Source: Saccharothrix syringae (GTDB taxonomy: Bacteria; Actinomycetota; Actinomycetes; Mycobacteriales; Pseudonocardiaceae). Taken from it: a stretch of DNA of 64,000 bases. Below, one piece after another: positions 9,993-19,077 of the stretch; positions within the stretch are counted from its first letter, which is position 1, and every line of letters begins with the position of its first letter. Made by a program: the position numbers and the translations under genes. The notes below the pieces were generated by a model, which saw nothing but the letters and a program-made list of their open reading frames with translations, was not told where the DNA came from and ran no database searches. The DNA is taken from positions 9,114,001 to 9,178,000 of the forward strand of contig NZ_CP034550.1 in NCBI RefSeq assembly GCF_009498035.1, in the 5' to 3' direction.

Positions 9993-10196
9993 ATGAGGTA
10001 TGCGCGGGGTAGAGGCATGACACCCCGCCAACAGCAGGCCCGGGAGCGCATCCGGCTGCGGGCCGGTGAGCGCTTCGCCCGGGACGAGAAGACCGCGGTG
10101 GTCGCCGCGGAGCTGCGGGTGGGTGTGCGGCAGGTGGAGAAGCGGCGCCGCAGCCGGCGCGAGGGCAGGTCTGTAACGACAGAACCGAAGTTATGA
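9993..10196 (+). pseudogene. N-terminal fragment of an IS630-type transposase
   Basis: The 67-codon frame starts MRYARGRGMTPRQQQARERI and contains the helix-turn-helix stretch TAVVAAELRVGVRQVEKRRR, which matches the winged-helix N-terminus of IS630-family transposases (usually ending in a W-R-R-A-W motif). The DDE catalytic domain is absent and the sequence diverges after the arginine run, so this is a remnant. Confidence 0.75.
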
Positions 10197-10420
10197 CACC
10201 TGACGTGGACATCGACGCCTGCATACGGGCCAAGCCCCCGATGAGACCCGAGGTACGAGCGAGGAAATCCCGGCCCACTGGGGCCTGGGGTCGACCACCA
10301 GTGCACTGGCCACCACCCCTGAACCTCCTCGCCGGTTCCCGTTCAAGAATTGCCCAAGTCTTCCTCACGTCCCGCTGCGGAGCATCACGGAAATCCGGAC
10401 ACGGACAGAGGGGGAACGAG

Positions 10421-13135
10421 TTGTCAGCAAGATCGCGATTTCTGTTGTCCGCGCTCACCACGACCGTCCTGGCCGCTTCCGGCCTGTCGGTCGCCCCGGA
10501 GGCGACCGCGTCGGTATCGGAGGTGGACGCAGCGCTTGAGCAGAGCCGGCGCTCGGGTGAACCGGTCGTCCTGCCGTCGCGGACCACCGCGACGTCGGTC
10601 ACCGCCGTCACCCCGGACGGGCGGTTCGTCACCGACATCACCGCTGCTCCGGTGCGGGTGCGGGCCGCGGACGGTACCTGGCGGGACGTCGACACCCGGT
10701 TGGTCGAGTCGGGCGGCGCGCTTCGCCCGAAGGCAGCCGGCCCGGACGTCCGCTTCAGCACGGGTGGCTCCGGTCCGTTCGCCGAGATCGGTTTCCATCC
10801 CGGGACGTCAGTGGCGCTGCGGTGGCCCGGCGCGCTGCCGCGGCCCGTGGTCGAGGGCGATAAGGCGGTCTACCGGGACGTGGCCGGGGCGGGCGGAGAC
10901 CTGGTGGTCACCGCCCTGCCGGCCGGCATGCGGTTCGACCTGGTGCTGCGCGAACGTCCGGCGGCGCCGGTCGAGGTCAGGGTGCCCGTCACGGCAGTCG
11001 GCGCGGACGTGCGCACGAGCGGTGGCCGGTTGCAGGTCGTCGACGGTGACCAGGTGATCGTGGCCTCTTCCAAGGCCGCCATGTGGGACGCCGGGTCACC
11101 GATGCACCCCGACAAGACCGGCGACATCACCTCGGAGGTCCAGGACACCGCCGACGGCAAGACCCTGGTGCTTCGGCCGGCGATGTCCTTCCTCACCTCC
11201 CCGGCGACGGTCTACCCGGTCACCGTCGACCCGTCGATCGTCCTCCCCCTTACCGGGGACACGGACGTCAACAGCGTCTTCGACGGGAACAACGTCAGCG
11301 GTGAGTACCTCAAGGCGGGCACCGAAGCCGACGGCGAGAAAGCCCGCGTCTACCTCAAGTTCGACACCCGCGGCCTCACCACGCCCACCAAGGCCGAGCT
11401 CAAGCTCACCAACGTGGACGCCCCGCGGTGCGGCACCGCTGTCGGTGCGGGCCTTGAGGCGAGGAGGATCACCGATTTCTGGAGCCCCGAGACGCAGACG
11501 TGGACGCCCCAGCCGTCCAGCACCGGTGAGGACGCAGCGCTGAGCACCGAGGGATCCCAGCTCGGCAGCTGCGGCAGCGGCCGGATGACCTGGGACCTCA
11601 CCCGCATGGTGACCAACTGGGCCGCCGGTGCGGCGAAGAACCACGGCATAGTGATCCAGTCACCGGCCGAAACGGCGACCGCCAACTACCGGGTCTTCAC
11701 CTCGTCCGAGAACACCGAGGAATTCGGTACTCCGCCCACGCTCACCGTAACCACCGACATCCCGTTCATCCCCGGCGAAGGCGACGATCCGGCCGACCCC
11801 GGCCCCTCGCCGGCCGACCAGTGGCCGGGACGCGTGGAGCCGGAGACCGGCGCCTGGGTCACCAGCGGCACCGACGTGACGGAAGCCGGCCTGCTCGTCA
11901 CCCGCAGCCACAGCGCGGGCCGGCGCGTCGACGTGACACGCCCCAACGAGAACGTACTGGGGCCCCACTGGCGGATGGAACCGCTGGGCGGAATGCTGGG
12001 CGACCGGCTGAAGGACTTCAGTGCCAACGGCTACGTCCAGATCAACCTCTCCAGCGGCACGGAGTCCAATCGCTACCTCGCCGATCCGGCCAGGCCCGGC
12101 ACGTTCACCGCGGAGGACGGCAGCACCGTCGTCAAGAACGCGGACGGCACGTTCACCGAGCAGGGCACCGCGGACACCGGGCTCGTGCGCACCTGGACCG
12201 GGGTCGGGGCCGAGTACCTGATCACAGGCGTGACGACTGCGGAAGGTGGCACCACGACCATCACCTATGACGCTCAAGGGCGAGTCAGCGGCATGGCCTC
12301 CGCCGATGATCCCGCAGTCACGTGCACCGGCTCACCGGCTTGCGATTCGACGGTACTCCGCTACGCGACGACGACGACCGCCACGGGGACCCAGTTCGGG
12401 GATGTGGCGGGACAACTGAAGGAGATCGTCCACGACGCGGCAGGAGATGCGGCGCCCATCACGATCGTCAGCTACGCCTACGACAGCACCAAGCGCCTTC
12501 GCCAGGTCAACGACCTGCGCAGGATCGACGGAGAACCGGTCGCCACGTCGTCCTACACCTATGACGCGGCGGGAAACATCACTCAGCTGAGCACCCCGGC
12601 AGAAGGGGCGTGGACCCTCACCTACGCAGCGCCCGGGAAGCTGAGCAGCGCCACCAAGGCTCCGACGGCCGAGCTCCAAGCCCACTGCAAGTACGCGTCC
12701 CAGTACCTGTGGGGCAGGAACGGCTGCTGGGCGGGCCCGGTTCCCATGGAGTACGGCGGCAGAGGGCTCCAGCCGCGGTGGAAGAGGACGCCGGGCAACA
12801 AGGCGGTCGTCGGCGTCAACAATGACAACTGCACGTCACCGACCGGAAGCCGACCCAAGGGCTTCAACTTCGCAGTCGCCTGCGACATGCACGACTACGG
12901 CTACGGGATCATCTACCTGAAGACCAGGACGTGGGACAAGTCGAAGAAGCATGCCGTCGATTCGGTGTTCTACACCACGCTGCGTGATTACACGTGCAAC
13001 GCCTACCCGGCCATTAAGCGCTACCCCGGGACCGTCTGGAGCTACCGACAGCTGTGCCGGAACTGGGCATACGCCTACTACACCGCCGTCAGGGTCAGTG
13101 GCGGTTTGAGCATGAAGTACTGGCGGGACTACTGA
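10421..13135 (+). CDS. Secreted DNRLRE/RHS-like protein with C-terminal phospholipase A2 domain
   Basis: A 904-residue exported protein with polymorphic-toxin layout. The TTG at 10421 follows gagggggaac and opens a signal peptide (ARSRFLLSALTTTVLAASGL). Residues about 270-430 are a DNRLRE-type beta domain (KARVYLKFDTRG ... WDLTRMVTNWAAGAAKNHGI). Residues about 550-730 resemble wall/RHS-associated YD-repeat proteins (VTRPNENVLGPHWR, ITYDAQGRVSG, YTYDAAGNITQL). The last 150 residues switch to a Cys-rich domain with C821-D-M-H824-D825-YGY, the active-site signature of prokaryotic phospholipase A2 (PF09056 type): His/Asp dyad flanked by Cys. The tip would cut glycerophospholipids. No immunity gene follows it; the next gene is convergent. 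Domain calls are by motif. Confidence 0.85.
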   Translation: MSARSRFLLSALTTTVLAASGLSVAPEATASVSEVDAALEQSRRSGEPVVLPSRTTATSVTAVTPDGRFVTDITAAPVRVRAADGTWRDVDTRLVESGGALRPKAAGPDVRFSTGGSGPFAEIGFHPGTSVALRWPGALPRPVVEGDKAVYRDVAGAGGDLVVTALPAGMRFDLVLRERPAAPVEVRVPVTAVGADVRTSGGRLQVVDGDQVIVASSKAAMWDAGSPMHPDKTGDITSEVQDTADGKTLVLRPAMSFLTSPATVYPVTVDPSIVLPLTGDTDVNSVFDGNNVSGEYLKAGTEADGEKARVYLKFDTRGLTTPTKAELKLTNVDAPRCGTAVGAGLEARRITDFWSPETQTWTPQPSSTGEDAALSTEGSQLGSCGSGRMTWDLTRMVTNWAAGAAKNHGIVIQSPAETATANYRVFTSSENTEEFGTPPTLTVTTDIPFIPGEGDDPADPGPSPADQWPGRVEPETGAWVTSGTDVTEAGLLVTRSHSAGRRVDVTRPNENVLGPHWRMEPLGGMLGDRLKDFSANGYVQINLSSGTESNRYLADPARPGTFTAEDGSTVVKNADGTFTEQGTADTGLVRTWTGVGAEYLITGVTTAEGGTTTITYDAQGRVSGMASADDPAVTCTGSPACDSTVLRYATTTTATGTQFGDVAGQLKEIVHDAAGDAAPITIVSYAYDSTKRLRQVNDLRRIDGEPVATSSYTYDAAGNITQLSTPAEGAWTLTYAAPGKLSSATKAPTAELQAHCKYASQYLWGRNGCWAGPVPMEYGGRGLQPRWKRTPGNKAVVGVNNDNCTSPTGSRPKGFNFAVACDMHDYGYGIIYLKTRTWDKSKKHAVDSVFYTTLRDYTCNAYPAIKRYPGTVWSYRQLCRNWAYAYYTAVRVSGGLSMKYWRDY

Positions 13136-13184
13136 TGTGACGCGGCCCGGCCGCCACCGCAGGCCGAGCCGCACCCACCTGCCG

Positions 13185-13232
13185 CACCTCGGACCGGTGC
13201 CACGCCACGGGGCGTGGCACCGGTCCGAGGTG
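13185..13232. terminator. 22-bp perfect hairpin between convergent genes
   Basis: cacctcggaccggtgccacg and its complement form an unbroken 22-bp stem around a four-base loop (acgg). It lies between the stops of the phospholipase-tipped gene and the CHAP gene and can end transcription from both sides. Confidence 0.9.
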
Positions 13233-13238
13233 ATCGGC

Positions 13239-13853
13239 TCAGGAAACCGGGGACGCGTACCCCGAGACGGAGCCGTCGGGAGTGAACGTGCGGCTGGAGA
13301 CCTGCTTCGAGTTCACGCCGCTGTTGCCCGAGATCACCGTGATCTTGCCGGTCTTGGTGCTCACCCCCGTCACGATGCCCACGTGCCTGGCCCAGGTGCC
13401 GGAGTTCTTCAACTCGTACACCACCGCGTCACCGACCTTCACGCCCTTGATGCTCGACCCGCTGTTCCAGGTCTTGTTGTTCTTGCCGTACGCGTACAGG
13501 CTCGCGGCCGCCGGGGTGATGCCGGAGGTCTTGGCCCCCGCCTGCTTCCACACGTACTTGAGGAAGTCCGCGCACCACGCCTCGGCCCGCCACCCCTTCG
13601 GGCAGCCCTTCGTCGAGCCCGAACCGGCCTTGCCGCTGTAGAAGTTGCAGTTGTTCGCCCCCTTCTCGTGGTTGCGGTCCTCGTTCGCCAACTCGCGCTT
13701 CGCGATCGCGGCGACCTTGGCCCCCAGTGACGCCTCGGCCTCGGCCGTCGACTCCTCGGCCGCCGACACCTGGGCCGTCGCGACCGCAGCGCCGGACGTG
13801 ACGGCGAACAGCGCCGCGACCAGCGCGAACACCCTGATAACCCGTGACAACAC
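13239..13853 (-). CDS. Secreted CHAP-domain protein (NlpC/P60-like amidase)
   Basis: A 204-residue exported protein; GTG at 13853 lies 8 bp after a GGGGGGAG ribosome site and opens a signal peptide (RVIRVFALVAALFAVTSGAA). The mature part has the CHAP order: Cys in WRAEAWCADFLKYVWKQAG, then VKVGDAVVYEL, HVGIVTG with the His, and a final YASPVS strand. CHAP enzymes cut peptidoglycan cross-bridges or stem peptides; many actinomycete forms are simply secreted wall hydrolases. An upstream Cys-rich loop (NNCNFYSGK ... KGCPKG) is typical of the actinobacterial subfamily. It converges with the phospholipase-tipped gene; a functional link is not shown. Confidence 0.88.
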   Translation of the reverse strand: MLSRVIRVFALVAALFAVTSGAAVATAQVSAAEESTAEAEASLGAKVAAIAKRELANEDRNHEKGANNCNFYSGKAGSGSTKGCPKGWRAEAWCADFLKYVWKQAGAKTSGITPAAASLYAYGKNNKTWNSGSSIKGVKVGDAVVYELKNSGTWARHVGIVTGVSTKTGKITVISGNSGVNSKQVSSRTFTPDGSVSGYASPVS

Positions 13854-13958
13854 CGTTGTCTCCCCCCTTGTCCTCGTGTTGCGTGGTCGTCGTTGACCAA
13901 CGCCACCACTCTCGGGGGAGCACCGTGGGCGATCTTTGAGCGAACCTGGAACCACTGT

Positions 13959-16900
13959 TCAAGCCGGTACCCGCGCCGCCCGGTCCGTGTCGCCGATGCG
14001 CAGGTACACCTCGCGCGCCTCGGCGAACGCCCGCCGTGCGGCTACCGGGTCCACCTGCTCATACGCACGACCGAGCGATTCCAGCGCTGCGGCGTGGTAG
14101 GAGTGCCATCCCCGCGTGCGCCACAGCGTGACGGACTCCTCCAAGTGCACGACGGCGTCCTGCGGCCGTCCCTCCCCCAGCATGAGCAGCCCCAGCAGCT
14201 CCAGTCCCTGCGCGATGTGGTGGGTCATCCGGTAGCGGCGGCTCAGCGCCAGCGAGCGCTCGGCGTCGGCGCGGGCCCGGGAGGGGGCGACCTCCAGGTG
14301 CAGGCGAGCGGACGCGAGCAGGGACAGCACCTCGGTGTAGGAGTCCCGGTGGGCGCGGGCGATGACCAGCGACTCGTCCAGCATGCGCTTGCTGGTCCCG
14401 AACTCGCCCGCTTCCCCGTACCCGATCCCCGCGAACTGCAGCGCCGTCGCCACCACCCGCGGATTGCCCAGTCCGCGCGCGTGCCGGAGTGCCCGATGGG
14501 TGTGCCCGATGGCGGTCTCAAGCCGGCGGCTCTCGAAGAACGCCAGGGCCAGCGCGAGTTCGGCGCGGGCCGACCCGCCGACGTGGCCTGAGCGCTCGGC
14601 CAATGCCAGCCCGGCTTCGGCCACGGTGATCGCCTCGTCGTACCGACCCATGGCGGTCGACGCCCAAGAGTGCATCACGGCTGCGTCCGCGGCACCCTCG
14701 TCGTGGCCGAGTTCGACGAACAGGTCCCACAGCACGCGCGCCTCGACGCGCATCCGCTCCATCGCATCGCCCGGCCCGGTGGCGATCCAGGTCGTGACGT
14801 CGAGCAGCCCGCGCCGCATCACGGCTTCGCCGAGCCGGTTGCCGTGCTCGACGCACACGTCGAGCACCTCGCGACCGACGGCGAGCCAGTCCGCGTACAT
14901 GCCGCGCAGGTCGAAGTACTTCTCCAGGCAGCCGGCGAGGTCGAACGCGAGGTCGGTCCACCCCAACCCGCACGCCTGGCGCACGGCGGCGATCAGTGCC
15001 GACCGCTCCGCGTCGAACCAGGTGTCCGACCACTCGGGGGACAGATCCGGAACCAGGTCGTCGACCGGCGGGCGGTGCGCGCCGCCACTGATGCGCGCGT
15101 AGCAGGGACCGGGTACGAACGCGGTCAGCCGTTCGGCGAGTGCCAGCCAGCCGCCGAGCGCCCGTTCGACGGCGCGCACGCGCTCGGTGGTGCTCTCCTC
15201 CTGGTCGGCGCGTTCGGCCGCGAACAACCGGATGAGGTCGTGGCAGCGGTACCGGTACTGCCCCACCGGATCGGCGTCGGACACGGTCAGCAGGTACGCG
15301 TCGACCAACGCCTCAGCGTGCCCGGTGGCCTCGTCGATGGGCAGTTCGAGCAGCACGGCGGGCAGCCACGGCGGGAAGTCCGGCACCGCGACCAGCGCGA
15401 GCAGGCGCAGCAACTGCCGCTCCGGCTCGGCCAGGCCCGCGTAGCTCATCGCGAAGGACGCGCGCACCTCCAGGTCGCCAACGGCGAGCCGGTCGAGCCT
15501 ACGGCGCTCGTCGCCGAGCAGCCCGACCAGGTGGTCCAGCCGCCACGTCCGCCGCGAGGCGAGCCGGGCACCTGCGATCCGCACGGCGAGCGGCAGTCCG
15601 CCGCACAGCGCGACGATCCGCTCGGCCGCGGCGGGTTCCGCCGCGACGCGCCCGGCGCCAGCAAGCTTGCTCAGCAGCGCCATGCCCTCCTCGGCGCTGA
15701 ACACGTCCAGCTCGACCCGCTCGACCCCGTCCAGCCGGAACGTCCCGGCCCTGCTGGTGATCAGGACCGCGCACTCGCCCACCCCAGGCAGCAGCGGGTG
15801 GACTTGGCGGGCCGTCGCGGCGTTGTCCAACACGATCAGCACCGCCCGACCGCGCAGCAGCGTGCGGAAGACATCACCGCGCTCGGCCTGGTCGACCGGA
15901 ATGGCGCGGTCCGGGACGCCGAGCACGCGCAGCAGCCGGGCGAGCACGTCACCCGGCTCCGCGTCACCGAGGTCCACCCACAGTTGCCCGTCGGGAAATG
16001 AATCGGCGATCCGGTGCGCGACGTGCCGAGCGAGTGCGGTCTTGCCGATACCTCCCATGCCGAGCACCACCACGGCCCTCGCCCCGGTGACCAATCGCTC
16101 GGCCAGCAGCTCGACCTGCCCCTCCCGACCGGTGAAGTCGTGCACGTCCGGGGGCAGCGACGCGGGCGCGGACCACGTGATGGTCTCGACCGGCCCCGGC
16201 CCCGTCGTGCCCGCCTCGATGCGCAGCAGCTCCGGATCGCCGGCCAGCACGCGTCGGTGCAGCTCGACCAACGCGGCACCGGGGTCGACACCCAACTCCT
16301 CGGCCAGCAGCCTGCGGGTCCGGTCGAAGCACGCGAGCGCGTCGGCCGTGCGGCCCAGCCGGTACAGGGCCAGCATCACCTGACCCGCGACCCGCTCGTC
16401 GAGCGGGTCCGCCGCTGCCCGTTCCGAGGCGATGGTCAGCGCGTCCGCGTCACGGCCGCAGCGCAGCAGAAGGTCGCACAGGGCGAGTCTGGCGGCGACG
16501 TGCTCACGCTGCAGCGTGTCGCGGTGCGCGGTGAACCAGGAACTGGTGGCACCGCTGAACGGCTCGCCCCGCCACAACACCAGCGCCTGCTCCAGCAGAC
16601 CCGCCATGTCGCCCGGGTGCCCTGTCGTCGACCGCGCCTGCGCGACCAGGCGCCGGAACCGGTGCACGTCGACGAGGTCCGGGTCGACCCGCACCGCGTA
16701 TCCGCCCGGGTGCCGCTCGATGCGCACACTGTCGGCGACCGGCGCCAACAACCGGCGCAACCGCGACAGGTAGCTGTGCAGCGTGCCCTGCGCACCCACC
16801 GGAACCTCTTCACCCCAGATCCGCTCCAGCAGCCGCGCCGCGGGCACCACCCGGTCGGCGTCCACGAGCAGCGCCGCGAGCACGTGCCGCTGCCTCTGAT

Positions 16901-16973
16901 GCCCCAGATCAATCGGTCGCGAACCGAACCACGCCTCGACCTGGCCCAGCAGGTTGAACCTGATCTCCTCCAC
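13959..16973 (-). CDS. AfsR/SARP-family regulator: OmpR-type DNA binding, BTAD, NB-ARC and TPR
   Basis: A 1004-residue pathway-type activator. Residues 1-95 are a winged helix (RFNLLGQVEAWFGSRPIDLG, then HSYLSRLRRLL); about 95-240 a bacterial transcriptional activation domain with DLVDVHRFRRLV and ELGVDPGAALVELHRRVL. A STAND ATPase follows: Walker A VVVLGMGGIGKTALARHVA, Walker B VLIVLDNAAT and LPLAVRIAGARL. The C-terminal 350 residues are TPR-like helices. Such proteins usually switch on secondary-metabolite genes after nucleotide-driven oligomerisation, but no biosynthetic cluster lies next to it here, only CRISPR array 2 upstream. The ATG at 16973 is the first in frame and agrees with the family N-terminus. 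Confidence 0.93.
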   Translation of the reverse strand: MEEIRFNLLGQVEAWFGSRPIDLGHQRQRHVLAALLVDADRVVPAARLLERIWGEEVPVGAQGTLHSYLSRLRRLLAPVADSVRIERHPGGYAVRVDPDLVDVHRFRRLVAQARSTTGHPGDMAGLLEQALVLWRGEPFSGATSSWFTAHRDTLQREHVAARLALCDLLLRCGRDADALTIASERAAADPLDERVAGQVMLALYRLGRTADALACFDRTRRLLAEELGVDPGAALVELHRRVLAGDPELLRIEAGTTGPGPVETITWSAPASLPPDVHDFTGREGQVELLAERLVTGARAVVVLGMGGIGKTALARHVAHRIADSFPDGQLWVDLGDAEPGDVLARLLRVLGVPDRAIPVDQAERGDVFRTLLRGRAVLIVLDNAATARQVHPLLPGVGECAVLITSRAGTFRLDGVERVELDVFSAEEGMALLSKLAGAGRVAAEPAAAERIVALCGGLPLAVRIAGARLASRRTWRLDHLVGLLGDERRRLDRLAVGDLEVRASFAMSYAGLAEPERQLLRLLALVAVPDFPPWLPAVLLELPIDEATGHAEALVDAYLLTVSDADPVGQYRYRCHDLIRLFAAERADQEESTTERVRAVERALGGWLALAERLTAFVPGPCYARISGGAHRPPVDDLVPDLSPEWSDTWFDAERSALIAAVRQACGLGWTDLAFDLAGCLEKYFDLRGMYADWLAVGREVLDVCVEHGNRLGEAVMRRGLLDVTTWIATGPGDAMERMRVEARVLWDLFVELGHDEGAADAAVMHSWASTAMGRYDEAITVAEAGLALAERSGHVGGSARAELALALAFFESRRLETAIGHTHRALRHARGLGNPRVVATALQFAGIGYGEAGEFGTSKRMLDESLVIARAHRDSYTEVLSLLASARLHLEVAPSRARADAERSLALSRRYRMTHHIAQGLELLGLLMLGEGRPQDAVVHLEESVTLWRTRGWHSYHAAALESLGRAYEQVDPVAARRAFAEAREVYLRIGDTDRAARVPA

Positions 16974-17490
16974 CGCACCTCCCCCGTAAAGGCCAGGCTA
17001 CTCATGTACCGCGAACATCCCACAGTATTTATGGGCATAGTTCAGGTCCTCGCCACGGGGAATAAAGGCAACCGGCACCCCGCAGTGCTCATCACCCCCG
17101 ACACCGCTTACTCAAAGCAGTACGGTCATGACCCCATGACATGAATGCAGGCAATCTTAGAGCACGAGCGAAGCTTGTCTCCTGCTTTAGACCACGGCAC
17201 GGACGGACGAAAAATAAACTGTAGTTTACATTTACCACCAGTGCGTATTATGGCGCACTAAGCGGCCGTTTCCGAGCTTGAGCAGGTGAAGGCCGTTTGG
17301 TGCGCAGACGGGGGAACTCATGGTGGATCGGACGTTGCCTAAGCGCCGCTCTGCCAGGAGTTCTGTTGTTATCGTGCCCCTGATGTCCGCGGGCGGCTCC
17401 ACTGCGGGTAACCGTGTTGCCGTTTGGCCGCCTCCCACCGGCCCACCCTGCACACGGCTCGGTGTCCCACCAACGTCACCGACGCCCAGT
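16974..17490. other. Gap between SARP gene and CRISPR leader 2, no gene recognised
   Basis: About 520 bp, noticeably richer in A and T than the surroundings near 17140-17250 (gacgaaaaataaactgtagt). Open frames on both strands lack recognisable domains. It should contain the promoter of the SARP gene. Confidence 0.5.
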
Positions 17491-17707
17491 GGTGCGACAT
17501 GTACCGCATTGACACCGGATTCTCGGGCCGGTGACCTGGTATTTCGCGTCCGTCTGCCGCTCGACAGGACACCCCATCGTCCGATGATGGATGCATAGAT
17601 CGATGGTTGGTCGCCGTCACCGCGCCGGAACCGATTCGCAGCACCTCCACGCGAACAAACTGAATGAGAAACAACGACCAGACCTGTAACGTGCCTGGTC
17701 AGCAAGT
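17491..17707 (+). promoter_or_regulatory. Leader of CRISPR array 2
   Basis: 217 bp homologous to the array 1 leader, starting with the same ggtgcgac, almost identical for 85 bp, and again similar over the last 50 bp (gaacaaactgaatgagaaac ... gtgcctggtca). Equal length and conserved ends argue that the two leaders are copies of one ancestral leader. Confidence 0.75.
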
Positions 17708-18102
17708 GTCTTCCCCGCGCGAGCGGGGGTGGCCCCCCGCGTTGCGGCCGGGCGGGCTTGGCCGGCTGGTCTTCCCCGCGCGAGCGGGGGTGGCCCGAAG
17801 GCGTCTACATCAGCGTGCCCGCAGGCAAGGTCTTCCCCGCGCGAGCGGGGGTGGCCCCCAGACGGCCGCGCGTCCGCGCTCCGTGTCCTCGTCTTCCCCG
17901 CGCGAACGGGGGTGGCCCGCGCTGCGCGACCCGGCCCGCTTCACGCCCGCCGTCTTCCCCGCGCGAGCGGGGATGGCCCCGTGGTGACCTGGCCCTTGGT
18001 GTTGCTGGCCGCGTGCTTCTCGCGCGAGCGGGGAGTGGTCCGTACTACCGAGTGTTGGCGATCGGCGTGGACAGGTCTTCCCCATGTGAGCGGGGGCGGC
18101 CC
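17708..18102 (+). CRISPR. CRISPR array 2, type I-E-like repeats: 7 repeats, 6 spacers, decayed distal end
   Basis: Repeats of 28 bp begin GTCTTCCCCGCGCGAGCGGG and end GGTGGCCC, differing from array 1 by one base (C for T at position 26). All six spacers are 33 bp. Repeats 1-3 are perfect, repeat 4 has one change, repeat 5 has one, repeat 6 is badly altered (gtgcttctcgcgcg, 29 bp) and repeat 7 has four. Decay away from the leader fits an old array. One spacer reads EGVYISVPAGK in frame. No spacer is shared with array 1. Confidence 0.95.
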
Positions 18103-19077
18103 AACAACGGGCTCAGCCCCCGGAGAATTGACCATGGAGTCTTCCGGGGATCACGCCTACAAGGTCCAGCCCGGTCACGATGACGTGGTGTGGTGCGCCT
18201 GCCAGCCAAGGGAAGAGGACGTCCAGATTGACCCATACCGACGCGAGGACCGGTCTGCTTCCGTAGACGTTGTCGCCCTCCCGCATGAACGGGCTGTTGA
18301 TCACGATGCGCCTGCCTACCTCGCACCGGCCGTCGTCCGCATGCGGTGGAGGATGAGTTCGCCGCAGGGTTCGTCGTCGAGTTCGGCACGGTCGGGGCTT
18401 GGGCGGCCGCTGGTCAACTTCGTGGAAAGGAGTGTTCAGCTGGAGTTCGGCCCTGTGAACACTTCATGACGACCTCGATCACGCTCTAGTTCACCCCTGA
18501 TGCCACCGGCCTGATCATCGGCACCAACCGACTCCATGAACTTCGAGTAGGGCAGGCGAGTCACTGGCCTCCGCCTACCAAAGTCGACCGGAGTGCACAG
18601 GCCGTCGAGCCGCCACAGTACAACCGATACCGTCTCCTTTTAATTAACTTGCGATGGACCGCCGGTCCGCTACCGCGACAGTATCACCGATCCGGGGGAA
18701 TGTTTCTCGAGCCATTTATCGGCATATCTGCACGCCGTCCGACACCGTCATGACGGTGCGGTGAACGGGAAAGGATTGTGATGACCGTGCGGAGGTTGCG
18801 TCCGGCATGCGCTCCGATATCGAACGAGTCGTCTCGGCGCCGGGTGGTGGCTGATGCCGACGAGGCGTCGGTGTACGGCCCGGGGCGGGCATCGGTGTTC
18901 CTCGCCGCCTGCGTCGAGCGCCTGGGACCGGACGCGTCGTGGTCGTCGGTGTCGCCGCTGGTCGACGCGGCGGGACGTCGGTTCAACGCCCGTCTGCTTG
19001 ACGCTGCGAACGCATCCCGACACGGTGGGCCACACCTGTCGATGAGCGATCGAACGTCGGGTGCCGTGGTGCGTCGA
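18103..19077. other. Long gap with degraded reading frames, nothing assigned
   Basis: Nearly 1 kb. On the minus strand, 18113-18304 reads INSPFMREGDNVYGSRPVLA and then hydrophobic sequence (VWVNLDVLFPWLAGAPHH) like a real protein, but it has no start with a ribosome site and loses frame upstream. On the plus strand, 18487-18570 reads FTPDATGLIIGTNRLHELRV, also protein-like. Near 18640-18740 the base composition drops (ttttaattaacttgcg). Probably remnants of island genes; families not recognised. Confidence 0.5.

Noticed and set aside
13137..13730. Plus-strand frame opposite the CHAP gene
   Set aside because: Starts inside a strong terminator hairpin and mirrors the CHAP coding sequence.
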